From: Bacteroidota bacterium
Lineage (GTDB): Bacteria; Bacteroidota; Bacteroidia; Cytophagales; Cyclobacteriaceae
DNA: 64,000 bases
NCBI GenBank assembly: GCA_016866235.1
Contig: VGMW01000007.1
Location: 1-64,000 of the forward strand
Direction of reading: 5' to 3'
Shown: positions 44,430 through 54,557 of the stretch, in pieces
Layout of the letters: the number at the start of each line of letters is the position of its first letter
How positions within the stretch are numbered: the first letter of the stretch is position 1
Notes under the pieces: model-generated
Seen by the model: only the letters and a program-made list of their open reading frames with translations
Databases searched by the model: none
Told to the model about the DNA's origin: nothing
Made by a program: the position numbers and the translations under genes

Positions 44430-45082
44430 CCGTTGGCTTTTTTATGGTCGGCCAGGAATTTCTCCAGTCCGGAGTCGGTGAGGGGATGTTTCAACAGGCT
44501 GGTGATGACACTCAGCGGACAGGTGACTACATCGGCTCCGATTTCAGCACATTTGATCAGGTGCATGGTGTGCCGAATGCTTGCTGCAAGGATTTCCGTT
44601 TCAAAATTGAAATTGTTGTAGATCAGTCTCATCTGGGCGATCAGCTCCAAACCGTCCTGTGCAATGTCGTCGAGACGTCCGATAAACGGTGACACGTAGG
44701 ATGCGCCGGCTTTGGCGGCCAGAATGGCCTGTCCCGGTGAGAACACGAGTGTACAGTTGGTTCGGATTCCTTCAGCGCTGAATTTTTTGATGGCTTTTAC
44801 ACCGTCTTTGATCATGGGGACCTTCACCACAATTTTATCATCGATTTTAGCCAGCTCTTTTCCTTCTTTAAGGATTCCTTCCAGGTCGGTGGCAATTACC
44901 TCTGCGCTCACTTTGTCGTCGACGAGGTTACAGATGGCTTTGTAATGATTGAGGATGTTTTCCTTTCCTGAGATACCCTCTTTGGCCATCAGGGAAGGGT
45001 TGGTGGTTACCCCATCAAGGATTCCCAGATCGTAGGCTTCTTTGATTTCTTTCAGGTTGGCGGTATCAATGAAAAACTGCAT
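44426..45082 (-). CDS. fsa: Small transaldolase / fructose-6-phosphate aldolase
   Basis: This short TIM-barrel enzyme (218 residues) belongs to the TalC/FSA group. The motifs [20 protein letters not shown] with the Schiff-base Lys, and the segment [10 protein letters not shown] are all present. Most full-length transaldolases have over 300 residues, so this is the small class. Either transaldolase or fructose-6-phosphate aldolase activity is possible. It starts 66 bases before the SRP RNA 3' end and is transcribed in the same direction. Confidence 0.9.
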   Translation of the reverse strand: MQFFIDTANLKEIKEAYDLGILDGVTTNPSLMAKEGISGKENILNHYKAICNLVDDKVSAEVIATDLEGILKEGKELAKIDDKIVVKVPMIKDGVKAIKKFSAEGIRTNCTLVFSPGQAILAAKAGASYVSPFIGRLDDIAQDGLELIAQMRLIYNNFNFETEILAASIRHTMHLIKCAEIGADVVTCPLSVITSLLKHPLTDSGLEKFLADHKKANG

Positions 45083-45148
45083 GGGATTAATTTTGGGTTC
45101 AATTTATGGCTGAAGGATGTTTGATCATCGCTTTGAGTCAAAAAAAAT

Positions 45149-45240
45149 GGCAAACCGAACATCGCACCGCTACAACCGCCTACCCTTGCTGTCTTCCGAC
45201 CCTGGGGGAGTTCAGCAGGAGCTGGTCGTGCCGATTTGCC
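45149..45240 (-). ncRNA. ffs: Signal recognition particle RNA (4.5S type)
   Basis: On the reverse strand this is a 92-nt hairpin RNA. The two ends pair over 9 bases (45232-45240 with 45149-45157). The conserved Ffh-binding tip has the GGAA tetraloop at 45194-45197, closed by GTC/GAC, with flanking asymmetric loops CAGG and CAGCAAGG. Eight T (45140-45147, A on the plus strand) follow the 3' end and end transcription. The upstream -7 element fits the predicted 5' end exactly. Confidence 0.9.
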
Positions 45241-45244
45241 GCCG

Positions 45245-45252
45245 CAAAGATA
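45245..45252 (-). promoter_or_regulatory. -7 promoter element of the SRP RNA gene
   Basis: Reading leftward, TATCTTTG matches the TAnnTTTG element perfectly, and transcription would start near 45240, where the SRP fold begins. No clear TTG is seen at -33. Confidence 0.65.
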
Positions 45253-45365
45253 AACGCTTCCGGGGTCGTTGGAGGAAAAGAGCCTAAAATTTTGACCTTG
45301 GCCATGACGGGTAAACTTGGGTATCTGACCGGTCAGCGCTTTCTTTGTATGATTTTGAAGCGCTG

Positions 45366-46871
45366 ATGAAATTATTCGAACGTTTTCCTGTTACCGTTTC
45401 CAATTCCCTTGGTGGACAAAAAGAAACATTCAAGCCGTTAATTGAAGGATTTGTAGGCATGTATGTGTGTGGACCAACGGTTTACAACCATGTGCATCTG
45501 GGCAATGTTCGCACCTTTCTGACTTTTGACATCATCAGCCGCTACCTCCGACACCTTGGTTTTAAGGTTCGTTATGTGCGCAACATCACCGATGTTGGTC
45601 ACCTGGAAAACGACGCCGATGACGGTGAAGACAAAATTGCCAAGAAGGCAAAGCTTGAAAGGCTTGAGCCAATGGAGGTGGTTAAAAACTATACCGAAGG
45701 ATTTCATGAGGTGATGCGGCAGTTCAACATTTTGCCTCCCAGCATAGAGCCAACGGCTACCGGTCACATTCTGGAGCAAATTGAGATTTGCAAAAAGCTT
45801 CTGGATGCTGGTATCGCCTATGAGTCCAACGGGTCGATTTATTTCAGCGTGCGCACTTACAACCAATTGCAGCCGTATGGAATTTTATCCGGTCGCAACA
45901 TCGAAGAGTTGATGGAAAGCGGTCGCGATTTGGATGCACAGGACGAAAAGCGAGAGAAGATTGACTTTGCCTTGTGGAAAAAGGCATCACCTTCGCACAT
46001 CATGCGTTGGAATTCGCCATGGGGACCTGGTTTCCCTGGATGGCACATCGAGTGTACGGTGATGAGCACCAAATATCTTGGTGAGACTTTTGATATTCAT
46101 GGTGGTGGCATGGACTTGAAATTTCCGCACCACGAATGCGAAATCGCGCAAGCATCTGCTGCCAATGGCAAGCCACCAGTTCGTTACTGGATTCACTCCA
46201 ACATGCTCACCGTTAATGGCCAGAAGATGAGTAAATCGTTGGGCAACTCATTTTTACCTGCAGAACTTTTCAGCGGCAACCACCCGTTGCTAAGCCGCGG
46301 ATTTTCTCCCATGACGGTTCGGTTTTTCATGTTGCAATCGCATTACTCCTCCACGCTTGATTTTTCCAATGAAGCACTGCAGGCAGCTGAAAAGGGATAC
46401 CGCAGGTTGTTTAATGCACTGCTCGCCCTTAAAGCATTAAAGGCTACAGGATTTGCTGAAACTTCCAGCGCCACCGGGGCCGGTCTGGCATCGCTCGCCG
46501 ATGATTGCTATAAAAACATGAGCGACGATTTTAATACGGCCACAACGCTTGCTGTACTTTTTGAAATGTCATCACGGATCAATGATCTGCATGCCGGAGT
46601 TTTAAAAACTTCTGAAATCACGGAAAGTGATTTTAAAAAGTTTGCCGATACCTACATCATGATGATGGAGGATGTACTTGGTTTCCTGCCCGAGCAACAG
46701 GAGGGAAGCGCCCATCTGAAAGGTGCTATGGATGTGTTGATTTCCCTGAGAAAAAAGGCAAAAGCCGACAGGAACTTTCAGCTTTCAGATAAAATCAGGG
46801 ATGATTTAAAATCTGCCGGCATTCAGCTTAAAGATGGAAAAGACGGGACCATGTCCTGGGAAGCAGAGTGA
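45366..46871 (+). CDS. cysS: Cysteinyl-tRNA synthetase
   Basis: This class I enzyme charges tRNA-Cys. The HIGH-type motif is HLGN (residues 44-47) and KMSKS is in [11 protein letters not shown]. The zinc site uses Cys35 (YVCGPTVYN), the Cys in GWHIECTVM and the pair in [11 protein letters not shown] chose ATG 45366 (MKLFERF), not the TTG at 45345. The yidD gene begins at its stop codon (TGATG). Confidence 0.95.
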   Translation: MKLFERFPVTVSNSLGGQKETFKPLIEGFVGMYVCGPTVYNHVHLGNVRTFLTFDIISRYLRHLGFKVRYVRNITDVGHLENDADDGEDKIAKKAKLERLEPMEVVKNYTEGFHEVMRQFNILPPSIEPTATGHILEQIEICKKLLDAGIAYESNGSIYFSVRTYNQLQPYGILSGRNIEELMESGRDLDAQDEKREKIDFALWKKASPSHIMRWNSPWGPGFPGWHIECTVMSTKYLGETFDIHGGGMDLKFPHHECEIAQASAANGKPPVRYWIHSNMLTVNGQKMSKSLGNSFLPAELFSGNHPLLSRGFSPMTVRFFMLQSHYSSTLDFSNEALQAAEKGYRRLFNALLALKALKATGFAETSSATGAGLASLADDCYKNMSDDFNTATTLAVLFEMSSRINDLHAGVLKTSEITESDFKKFADTYIMMMEDVLGFLPEQQEGSAHLKGAMDVLISLRKKAKADRNFQLSDKIRDDLKSAGIQLKDGKDGTMSWEAE

Positions 46872-47110
46872 TGTTCAGAAAGCTTTTTATTCTGCCCATT
46901 CGGATTTACCAACTCACCCTTTCACCGCTGCTGGGTGCGCACTGCAGGCATCATCCTTCTTGTTCACACTATGCCATAGAAGCCATTGAAGAGTGGGGAC
47001 CGATAAAAGGCATGTGGCTTGGATTTCGAAGAATTCTTCGCTGCAATCCCTGGGGAACCAGTGGATACGATCCGGTTCCGAAAAAAAATTCAGGTACGCC
47101 GAATGCCTAA
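46871..47110 (+). CDS. yidD: Membrane protein insertion efficiency factor YidD
   Basis: This small, basic protein of 79 residues is tied to the YidC membrane insertion pathway. The family signature is [35 protein letters not shown] and [13 protein letters not shown], including the conserved Cys residues. The start at ATG 46871 overlaps the cysS stop by one base. Confidence 0.92.
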   Translation: MFRKLFILPIRIYQLTLSPLLGAHCRHHPSCSHYAIEAIEEWGPIKGMWLGFRRILRCNPWGTSGYDPVPKKNSGTPNA

Positions 47111-47148
47111 GCCTAAGCCTAAGCTTAAAATTAAACTTAAGATTTAGG
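47105..47148. repeat. Three GCCTAA repeats and an imperfect palindrome
   Basis: Three GCCTAA units (47105-47122) run on into an imperfect inverted repeat: CCTAA/TTAGG and CTTAA/TTAAG around a short AT-rich loop. It lies between the two convergent stops of yidD and the aminotransferase, and may serve as a weak terminator for both. The T tracts are poor. Confidence 0.5.
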
Positions 47149-48420
47149 GTTCTCGGTGCTGAGTTTATTGACGAGCGCTATCGCCTTGTCTATTTCCTTT
47201 TCCGAATTAAAAATGTGGGTGCAATGTCTCAATCCGTATTCCGGTCCTTGGGAGCGCGGTCTCATTTTCTCCCGGTTCCAGAATTCGTCCTGCATGGCGG
47301 CCCCGGACCAACCGTCGATCTTGTAAACGGTTATCCCGGCGCACATGGCTTCGTCGACGGGGGAGAAGATTTTAACTTGTTGGTTGCTTCGAAGTCCATC
47401 CCTGAGTCGGTTTCCAAGGAACTTGATTCGATTGTAAACTTTTTCCGGTCCGATGTTAAAATGGAAATCCAAGGCTGCTTCAAGTCCTTTCAGCAACGAG
47501 AAACTTCCGGTGCCGCGTTGGGTAAAACGGAAGCCTTCATCCCGGTGGTCTTCCCATCTGCCGCTCGCGACGGTGGTCCAGACCCGGGGCGATAAATCCT
47601 TTTGCAGGTACATGAATCCAGTGCCGCAAGGTGCACCGATCCACTTGTGAAAGCAACCGAGGTAAGCATCACACCCGATGTCCTTGACATCAATTTTTAT
47701 CTGGCCGATGGTTTGTGCTCCATCCAGAATAACCAAAATCCCTTTTTTCCTCGCCTCAGCGCAAATTTCTTTCATAGGTAGAATGGCGCCACTACCGGTT
47801 ATCATGTGGCTAAGCATCAGCACCTTCGTTTTAGGAGTAAAGGCGGAGACCACTTGATTATAAACCTCATCTGCGCTCCGGATGGGTTTGCCGATTTCAA
47901 TTTCACGATAAACAATGCCATTCCGTTTTGCTCTGAGTTTCCAGGATGAATTTCCTCCGGAATGTTCCTGATTGGAGGTCAGCACTTCATCACCTTCCTT
48001 CAGGTCCAACCCGTTGGCGATGTAACTCATTCCGTTCGTGACGTTGTCTGTCATGGCAATCTCATCGGCAGTTGCATTGATGAGTTGGGCGACCTTGGTG
48101 CGAATCGGCAGCAGGTTGTTGTAACCACTAATGAACTGTTCTTTGTTGTCGTCTTTGTAGGCCCATTGAGCCACACTGGTGGCCAAGTATTGAAGGTGTT
48201 CTGTGGTTTTTTCAAATACCACCCGCGGCATTACACCAACCGTTCCTGGATTGAAGAAAATACTGTTTCGGTCGAGCATAAACTGATCCCTGACCTCATC
48301 CCATGATTTAAACTCTGCAGGTGGACTGGGGTTTTTGGAGGTTGAAAATCCACCACCCAATGCCGGCAAAGCAAACGTTGCGAGCCCCGCTGTTTTCAGC
48401 ATTTGTCTTCTTGATGTCAT
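47137..48420 (-). CDS. Tat-exported class V aminotransferase-fold PLP protein
   Basis: The protein begins MTSRRQMLKTAG, a twin-arginine signal followed by a hydrophobic stretch, so it should leave the cytoplasm folded. The body is a class V aminotransferase fold, related to isopenicillin-N epimerase and cysteine desulfurases. The PLP Lys is in GCFHKWIGAP, and the segments FNPGTVGVMP and SNQEHSGGN are typical. The substrate is unknown. I chose ATG 48420, since the longer frame hides the Tat motif. Confidence 0.85.
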   Translation of the reverse strand: MTSRRQMLKTAGLATFALPALGGGFSTSKNPSPPAEFKSWDEVRDQFMLDRNSIFFNPGTVGVMPRVVFEKTTEHLQYLATSVAQWAYKDDNKEQFISGYNNLLPIRTKVAQLINATADEIAMTDNVTNGMSYIANGLDLKEGDEVLTSNQEHSGGNSSWKLRAKRNGIVYREIEIGKPIRSADEVYNQVVSAFTPKTKVLMLSHMITGSGAILPMKEICAEARKKGILVILDGAQTIGQIKIDVKDIGCDAYLGCFHKWIGAPCGTGFMYLQKDLSPRVWTTVASGRWEDHRDEGFRFTQRGTGSFSLLKGLEAALDFHFNIGPEKVYNRIKFLGNRLRDGLRSNQQVKIFSPVDEAMCAGITVYKIDGWSGAAMQDEFWNREKMRPRSQGPEYGLRHCTHIFNSEKEIDKAIALVNKLSTENPKS

Positions 48421-48470
48421 GATTATGGGATTAACAGAATGAAAGCTAGCAAATGTGACTTTTGTAAAAA

Positions 48471-48500
48471 AGAAAAGGGCCGGAAATCTCCGGCCCCTTT
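48471..48500 (-). terminator. Intrinsic terminator of the lipoprotein gene
   Basis: A GC-rich stem (GGGCCGG with CCGGCCC) around a 6-base loop is followed leftward by a T-rich run. It lies 24 bases past the stop of the lipoprotein gene. Confidence 0.8.
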
Positions 48501-48523
48501 CATTCAACCACCTACCCTAAACC

Positions 48524-49618
48524 TTATCTTATTGTCTTGGTGCTAACCACACCGTTAATGGTAATGGTAACAGTTTTATTCTCACAGCTGCCATCACCAT
48601 AATTTACTTTGACGTTGTCTGCGCGGTACTGGGTTTCCATTTCACCTGAAACCGGTCCACGACGTCTGACGGCGCGACATTCAATTTTTTCTACCAGTGG
48701 TTGATTGGTGCGGTGCAGGTACACGACGCTGCCATCAGACTTCGCAATTTTGGTATCGACTGTAGTAGTAATGGTGCCTGAAACCGGCTTCTTGCTTTCT
48801 TGTCCAAATTTGAAGACAAAGACCTTCTTCTTTTCAGAAGTCCAGGTGGTTACGGTTCCATCTTTTAAAGTGATTTTTCCATCGGTAACCTTCGTGTTGG
48901 ATTCTCCATTGCCTGTAGTGGCATCGAAAGTGCTCGTGCGCGTTTTGGTGCCTTCGATTTTAAAGTCATTCACGCTGTAGTCGATGTAGGTCACCACTTC
49001 AGTTTTCACAGATTGCGTTACGTTACGGTTGATTCTGATCATGCCTTTTCTGGTTATGGAAACGGTATCCCTGGTAAAGGTTACACCGGCTCCAAAATCA
49101 ATTTCAGTTTTTACGATCAATGAAAGCAATGAATCCAATTCAGGATTGTCTTTTCCGCTAAAGCTGTGGCCGTGTGGGCCATCTTCGGGTAAAGGAAGTA
49201 CGACGATTTTTCCATTGGCATCGTAATGGGTGATTTTGGCACCACCAATTTTGCTCATCCTCATGCCGCGCAGATCACCCGCTGATTCCGCTTCGACCAT
49301 CGCCAGCAACTCATCCGTAGGAGCCAACAGGCTGAACCCATCCAGAATTCCATTGTGCCGGTCGTGTTTATTTCCAGCCGGTCCACCGCCATGGGCAGAA
49401 CGTCCCCCAATACCTGAAAGGCCCGCGAATTCAGTGCTGCTGCCTCCAAAGTTAAAGGTGAGTCCGCTAGCCAACTGACCAGAGGCTTGAGCAACGTCAA
49501 TGGTGTTGACGTTGGGATTGTTGTCATTTGGACGCATGTCCAACGATTCACAGCCTGCGATGGCAACGGCCAGGCCAAGGGCCATCCAGGAGAAGCGAGA
49601 GCGATTTGCAGTTTTCAT
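48524..49618 (-). CDS. Unknown secreted lipoprotein
   Basis: The lipobox IAGC (Cys23) marks a lipid-anchored protein. The mature part (about 340 residues) has a Gly/Ser/His-rich start (FNFGGSS and SAHGGGPAGNKHDRHN), then many Thr/Lys-rich beta strands (FTRDTVSITRKG, VTDGKITLKDG). The strands look like a repeated beta-rich fold. I do not recognise a family. A surface role is possible. A clear terminator follows and a 105-base gap with no visible gene separates it from the his operon, so it is transcribed alone. Confidence 0.8.
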   Translation of the reverse strand: MKTANRSRFSWMALGLAVAIAGCESLDMRPNDNNPNVNTIDVAQASGQLASGLTFNFGGSSTEFAGLSGIGGRSAHGGGPAGNKHDRHNGILDGFSLLAPTDELLAMVEAESAGDLRGMRMSKIGGAKITHYDANGKIVVLPLPEDGPHGHSFSGKDNPELDSLLSLIVKTEIDFGAGVTFTRDTVSITRKGMIRINRNVTQSVKTEVVTYIDYSVNDFKIEGTKTRTSTFDATTGNGESNTKVTDGKITLKDGTVTTWTSEKKKVFVFKFGQESKKPVSGTITTTVDTKIAKSDGSVVYLHRTNQPLVEKIECRAVRRRGPVSGEMETQYRADNVKVNYGDGSCENKTVTITINGVVSTKTIR

Positions 49619-49723
49619 TGTTTAGCAAAATTATGATCCTAAGACTGCCGATGGGTATGGTGGTTTAATTGGGAATCAAAAAAATTTAGAAAAAGCGGAT
49701 ATCATTCAAAAAAACCACATTTT

Positions 49724-50329
49724 TCATTTCATTCTTTCCTTTAAAACCTGCTCCACTTCCTCGAGCTTATGATCTTTAGACGCCAACAAAACGAGAAAAT
49801 GATACATAAGGTCTGCTGCCTCACCCAAAAATTTTTGTTTGTCGTTTCCACCAGCTTCAATCACCAACTCGACAGCCTCTTCGCCGACTTTTTGCGCCAC
49901 CCGCTTAACGCCTTCCTGTATTAAGGATGCGGTGTAAGAGCCTGAGTCCGGATTGCTTTTTCTTCGCTGAATGGTTTCTTCCAGAACATCCAAAACCCTG
50001 GTGTTTTTGGAATGATTGAAGCAAGTCCATTGTCCCGTATGACAAACCGGACCGGATGGTTTCGCCTGAATTAATAAAGTGTCGTTGTCGCAATCCTTAC
50101 GGATCTCGGTCCATTCAAGGTAATTGCCGCTGGTCTCGCCTTTGGTCCAAAGCGTGTTCCTCGACCGACTGAAAAAGGTCACATGTTTACCCGACAAGGT
50201 TGAATCCAATGCTGCCTTGTTCATGTATCCAAGCATCAGAACAGTTTGACTTTTTGCATCCTGTACAATACATGGGACCAACGATGTGTTGTCTGCCTGA
50301 AAAACTTCGTTTGAGTTGCTGATGATCAT
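49724..50329 (-). CDS. hisIE: Bifunctional phosphoribosyl-AMP cyclohydrolase/phosphoribosyl-ATP pyrophosphatase
   Basis: HisI (N-terminal, about 1-115) opens the purine ring; HisE (about 120-201) removes pyrophosphate from PR-ATP. HisI zinc/metal residues are in [11 protein letters not shown] and CHTGQWTCF. The HisE part has the [10 protein letters not shown] helix and [15 protein letters not shown]. The gene is last in the his operon and overlaps hisF by 4 bases. Confidence 0.95.
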   Translation of the reverse strand: MIISNSNEVFQADNTSLVPCIVQDAKSQTVLMLGYMNKAALDSTLSGKHVTFFSRSRNTLWTKGETSGNYLEWTEIRKDCDNDTLLIQAKPSGPVCHTGQWTCFNHSKNTRVLDVLEETIQRRKSNPDSGSYTASLIQEGVKRVAQKVGEEAVELVIEAGGNDKQKFLGEAADLMYHFLVLLASKDHKLEEVEQVLKERMK

Positions 50330-51099
50330 ATTGAATTATTTTGCGCCGGGCGAACCGGTATACCATTATTTTTTAAAAACAATTTTAAATCGGGGATGCT
50401 CACTACACCGAAATGAAAAAGGCTGGCCGCCAACGCTGCATCGCTGCCCGCCAGTCTGAAAACCCTTAAAAAATCTTCAGGATGTCCCGCGCCACCACTG
50501 GCGATAACCGGAATGGTCAGCAGTCGGTTAAGTTTTTCAAGGGCATCGATTGCAAAGCCCGACTTGGTTCCGTCGTGGTCCATGCTGGTGAAAAGAATTT
50601 CGCCGGCGCCTCGTTCCTGAGCTTCAAGGCTCCAGGAAAAAAGCTTCCGATTCACCGGAATTTTACCCCCCTGGATGTGCACCACCCAATCGTTGAGGAT
50701 CTTCCTTGCATCAATGGCCACCACAATGCATTGGCTGCCAAAAGCCTGACTCAATTCATTGATGAGTTCAGGATTTTTTACCGCTGCAGAATTTATGCTG
50801 ATTTTGTCAGCGCCTGCTTCCAGCAGTTCCCGGACATCTTGCGTGCTGACAATTCCACCACCTACCGTAAAGGGTATGTTCACCTCCCTCGCAACTTTCT
50901 CAACCAGTGAAAGAAGTGTTTTCCTTCTTTCCTCGGTGGCTGAAATATCCAGGAAGACCAACTCATCTGCACCTTGCGCTGCATACTGTTTGGCCAATGC
51001 CACAGGATCGCCAGCATCACGCAGCGCTACAAACCTGGTGCCCTTTACCGTTCTACCATCTTTAACGTCGAGGCACGGAATAATTCTTTTGGTTACCAT
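50326..51099 (-). CDS. hisF: Imidazole glycerol phosphate synthase cyclase subunit HisF
   Basis: HisF with HisH makes imidazole glycerol phosphate and AICAR. The TIM barrel carries the catalytic Asp residues in [10 protein letters not shown] and [10 protein letters not shown], and the phosphate loops VGGGI and ASGGAG. Length (257 residues) is normal. It overlaps hisIE by 4 bases and hisA by 7. Confidence 0.96.
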   Translation of the reverse strand: MVTKRIIPCLDVKDGRTVKGTRFVALRDAGDPVALAKQYAAQGADELVFLDISATEERRKTLLSLVEKVAREVNIPFTVGGGIVSTQDVRELLEAGADKISINSAAVKNPELINELSQAFGSQCIVVAIDARKILNDWVVHIQGGKIPVNRKLFSWSLEAQERGAGEILFTSMDHDGTKSGFAIDALEKLNRLLTIPVIASGGAGHPEDFLRVFRLAGSDAALAASLFHFGVVSIPDLKLFLKNNGIPVRPAQNNSI

Positions 51100-51818
51100 A
51101 ACAATGACAGTTCTTTAAGTTCATCGGCATTGATTTGCCCTTCCAGCAATGCCTTTCCGGTTACAGCGCCGTACAACCCGCCGGCACGGAGTCCGATCAG
51201 ATCTTCTGCCGACCGGATGCCACCGCTCGCAATAAGTTTCAGGCCATCAAATTCAGCCAACAGCGCTCGGTACCAATCCATGGCCGGGCCTGTCAACATC
51301 CCATCCCGACCAATGTCGGTGCAGGTAACGTATTGAAGTCCGTAAGGCAGAAATTTTTTGATGAGCTCCGAAATGGTCATCGCTGTGCTTTCGGTCCAAC
51401 CGCTTACAGCCACTTTATTGTTCTTTGCGTCGGCACTCAGCATAATTTTATCCGGACCAAATCGTTGCAGCCACCCGATTACTGTTTCCGGTTCTTTCAC
51501 CGCAATGCTTCCGCAGTTGATCTGATTTACCCCGGCGTCCAGCAGCCATTCAACATCGGCATCACTTCGAATCCCTCCGCCAAAATCAACCATGAGCTTG
51601 GTTTCCTTTGTGATTTTCTTCACCAGATCCCCGTGTATGATTTTGCCCTCCCTCGCACCACTCAGGTCAACCAAATGCAGATGTCTGAAACCCTGGTGCT
51701 CAAGTTTATTGGCAAGCTCAAGCGGATCATCACCATAAACGGAAGATTTGGTATAGTCTCCCTGTTTGAGGCGGACCACCTTTCCATCCAATAAATCAAT
51801 AGCGGGAACAACAATCAT
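51093..51818 (-). CDS. hisA: ProFAR isomerase HisA
   Basis: HisA is a TIM-barrel isomerase. The catalytic Asp is in [13 protein letters not shown], the second Asp in [11 protein letters not shown] and the phosphate loop in IASGGIRS. At 241 residues it is normal. It lies between hisH and hisF with short overlaps. Confidence 0.95.
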   Translation of the reverse strand: MIVVPAIDLLDGKVVRLKQGDYTKSSVYGDDPLELANKLEHQGFRHLHLVDLSGAREGKIIHGDLVKKITKETKLMVDFGGGIRSDADVEWLLDAGVNQINCGSIAVKEPETVIGWLQRFGPDKIMLSADAKNNKVAVSGWTESTAMTISELIKKFLPYGLQYVTCTDIGRDGMLTGPAMDWYRALLAEFDGLKLIASGGIRSAEDLIGLRAGGLYGAVTGKALLEGQINADELKELSLLW

Positions 51819-52399
51819 AAGTCAAGAAAAGTTTTTAGGACCACCAAACCCTGATCACCTGATTTTTCAGGATGAAATTGAACAGCATAAAAATTATCCT
51901 TCCTCAACGCAGCACTGATGGGGGTTCCGTGGTTGACCGATGCGCTGGTATACACGCCTGCAGGCACATAATAACTGTGCACAAAATAGAAATACGCATC
52001 TTTTAATCGCTTCGGTATCCAGTCACTTGTTTCGGTAAGCCGATTCCACCCCATGTGGGGCACTTTAATTCCCTCTCTTTGAGGAATCCTTTTAACCTCA
52101 CAATCGAAAATCCCAAGACAATCAGTGTTGTTCTCTTCAGAACTCCTGCACATCAGTTGCATCCCGAGACAAATTCCAAGGACAGGTTGATTTAAATTTT
52201 TGATGACCTGGTCCAGTTGCTTGCCCTTTAAAAAATTCATGGTTGAACTGGCCTCGCCAACACCAGGGAAAATTACTTTGTCGGCCGACTGGATTTCATC
52301 GATGCGATCGGTAATGGTGTAGGGAACCGACATCTTTTCCAGTGCAAAACACAGCGATCGGATGTTGCCTGCGTTGTAACGTATCACAGCTGTTTTCAT
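51815..52399 (-). CDS. hisH: Imidazole glycerol phosphate synthase glutaminase subunit HisH
   Basis: HisH releases ammonia from glutamine for HisF. The class I amidotransferase Cys is in LGICLGMQLM, and the His/Glu pair in AVQFHPEKSG. At 194 residues it is complete. It shares its start base with the hisB stop and overlaps hisA by 4 bases. Confidence 0.95.
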   Translation of the reverse strand: MKTAVIRYNAGNIRSLCFALEKMSVPYTITDRIDEIQSADKVIFPGVGEASSTMNFLKGKQLDQVIKNLNQPVLGICLGMQLMCRSSEENNTDCLGIFDCEVKRIPQREGIKVPHMGWNRLTETSDWIPKRLKDAYFYFVHSYYVPAGVYTSASVNHGTPISAALRKDNFYAVQFHPEKSGDQGLVVLKTFLDL

Positions 52400-53511
52400 C
52401 AGAGTACGCCTTTGGTGGTGGGCAACTGATTGCCTTCCTGCTTCACTGCCATTTTAATGCTTCGCGCGAGGGCTTTGAAGATGGATTCAATTTTATGGTG
52501 TTCATTGTTGCCCTCTGCTTTAATGTTAAGGTTGCATCTGGATGCATCGCTGAAAGACTTAAAAAAGTGCATAAACATTTCGGTGGGCACATCGCCGATT
52601 TTTTCTCTGGTGAAGGAGGTCTCCCAAACCAGCCACGGTCTTCCGCCAAAATCCAATGCCACCTGTGCCAGACAATCGTCCATCGGCAGGGTAAAACCAT
52701 AGCGTCCGATTCCTTTTTTATCACCCAGTGCCTTAAGCATTGCTTCGCCGAGGGTCAGGGCGGTATCTTCTATGGTGTGATGTTCATCGATGTGAAGGTC
52801 GCCCCGGGCAACTATTTTCAAATCGAGGTTACCGTGTTTTGCGAGCTGCTCGAGCATGTGGTCAAAAAACTTCAGTCCGGTTGAAATGTCTGATTGGCCA
52901 TTACCGTCCAGATTGACTTCCACTTCAATTTCTGTTTCAGAAGTCATTCTGGTGACGCTGGCCCTCCTTTCCTTTTTGGTGAGTAAATCCGCCAGGTCTG
53001 ACCAACGGTTGGTGCGCAAGGCAAGAGTATTTTCCAAATCACTAAAAGTTTCTGGAGTGCTGTCAGAGGCAATGACCAGCGCTCTGCATCCTAAATTTTT
53101 GGCCAGTTGAACATCGGTCAAACGGTCGCCGATTACATAGCTTGATTCTTGATCAAATCCGCTCGCCAAATAGGCGGTGAGCATCCCCGTCCCTGGTTTA
53201 CGGTTGGGCGAGTTTTGTTCCGGCAAGGATGGATCGATGTGTACCGCAGAAAAAATGACGCCCTCATTTTTAAATGCCTCCAGTACCTTTTGTTGAACCG
53301 GAAGAAAGTTTTCTTCAGGAAAGGAAGCAGTTCCCAGGCCATCCTGATTGCTGACCATGACCAGTTCGTATTCCTGTGTTTTAGCAATCCGGTAAAGCGC
53401 ATTGAATACCCCCGGCACGAAGGATAATTTTTCCAGACTGTCGATCTGCTTGTCTGGCGGCTCGTGAATCAGGGTGCCGTCGCGGTCGATGAATAAAATT
53501 TTTCGCTTCAT
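52399..53511 (-). CDS. hisB: Bifunctional histidinol-phosphatase/imidazoleglycerol-phosphate dehydratase HisB
   Basis: The N-terminal part (about 1-170) is a HAD phosphatase with [10 protein letters not shown]. The C-terminal part (about 175-370) is the IGP dehydratase with the metal-binding motif [16 protein letters not shown]. The fused form is the E. coli-like type and needs no separate hisN. It lies between hisC (11-base gap) and hisH. Confidence 0.95.
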   Translation of the reverse strand: MKRKILFIDRDGTLIHEPPDKQIDSLEKLSFVPGVFNALYRIAKTQEYELVMVSNQDGLGTASFPEENFLPVQQKVLEAFKNEGVIFSAVHIDPSLPEQNSPNRKPGTGMLTAYLASGFDQESSYVIGDRLTDVQLAKNLGCRALVIASDSTPETFSDLENTLALRTNRWSDLADLLTKKERRASVTRMTSETEIEVEVNLDGNGQSDISTGLKFFDHMLEQLAKHGNLDLKIVARGDLHIDEHHTIEDTALTLGEAMLKALGDKKGIGRYGFTLPMDDCLAQVALDFGGRPWLVWETSFTREKIGDVPTEMFMHFFKSFSDASRCNLNIKAEGNNEHHKIESIFKALARSIKMAVKQEGNQLPTTKGVL

Positions 53512-53522
53512 AAATGCGGTGG

Positions 53523-54557
53523 TTACAGATTAAAAATTTTTTCAATGGAATTCATTAACAGGTCGTTTTCCGCTGGTGTGCCGATGGTTATCCGAAGACA
53601 TCCTTCGCAACCGGCCTCAGCCGAGCGGTCGCGGACCACAATCCCATCTTCCAGCAATTGCCGGTAAGCCAAAGAAGGATTCGGAAACTGTACCAGCAGA
53701 AAATTGGCATCGCTTGGATATGCTTTCAATCCATTTTCTTTCAGGAATTCAGCAACGCGTAATCTTTGCTCGACAATGACTGCTGTATTTTTTTTAGTAG
53801 AGCACTCCTTAAGTTGGGTGAGCGCAATTTCCTGTGCCGCACTGCTGATGTTGTAGGGTGGTTTCACTTGATTCAACAAAGTGACCACCGGTTTCGCGGC
53901 CATGCATAAACCCAACCTCAGTCCGGCAAGTCCAAAGGCCTTGGATAAAGTTTGAAGGATTAAAAGGTTTTCATACTTCAGAAGGTCTCCAACAAAAGAT
54001 TTATCCGGACAGAAATCAATATAAGCCTCATCGATAACCACCAGGCCCTTGAAGTTTTCAATCAGCATGGTTACCCTTTCACGATCAAAGGCGTTACCGG
54101 TGGGATTATTCGGTGAACACAAAAAGAGAATCTTCGAATGTTGGTCGGCTGATTTCAAAAATTCCGAATGCACTGGTTGGAAGTTGTGGTCAAGCCGGAT
54201 TTTTCTGGCTTCGATGTTGTTCACTGCAGCTGAAACCTGATACATCCCATAACTGGGATCAGGAATCAATATGTTATCGCGGCCGGGCTCACAAAAAATC
54301 CGGATCAGCAAATCGATGGGTTCATCGCTGCCATTTCCGATGAAGATATTTTCCGGATCGACGTTGCGGATTTGTCCAATGCATTTTTTTAATTCCGATT
54401 GAAAAGGATCCGGATATCGATTGTAGCCGGAAGGAAAAGGAGATTCATTGGCATCCAGATAAACTGCAGCCTTTCCGGAGTATTCGTGCCTTGCGGAAGA
54501 ATACGGTTTTAGGTTCTTCAGATGTTTGCGGGCAAGTGACAGGATGTCCATGGTCAA
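53523..54557 (-). CDS. hisC: Histidinol-phosphate aminotransferase
   Basis: This is a fold-type I PLP aminotransferase. The PLP Lys is in [14 protein letters not shown], and the conserved blocks [10 protein letters not shown] and CSPNNPTGN are present. At 344 residues it is normal. It overlaps hisD by 4 bases and lies before hisB. Confidence 0.94.
   Translation of the reverse strand: MTMDILSLARKHLKNLKPYSSARHEYSGKAAVYLDANESPFPSGYNRYPDPFQSELKKCIGQIRNVDPENIFIGNGSDEPIDLLIRIFCEPGRDNILIPDPSYGMYQVSAAVNNIEARKIRLDHNFQPVHSEFLKSADQHSKILFLCSPNNPTGNAFDRERVTMLIENFKGLVVIDEAYIDFCPDKSFVGDLLKYENLLILQTLSKAFGLAGLRLGLCMAAKPVVTLLNQVKPPYNISSAAQEIALTQLKECSTKKNTAVIVEQRLRVAEFLKENGLKAYPSDANFLLVQFPNPSLAYRQLLEDGIVVRDRSAEAGCEGCLRITIGTPAENDLLMNSIEKIFNL

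Noticed and set aside
45106-45366. An 86-residue plus-strand reading frame over the SRP RNA region
   Set aside because: It lies across the highly structured SRP RNA on the other strand and its sequence is a by-product of that fold. It has no family features.
46993-47595. A 200-residue plus-strand frame overlapping yidD and the aminotransferase
   Set aside because: It reads through yidD in another frame and antisense to the aminotransferase, and shows no domain or sensible composition.
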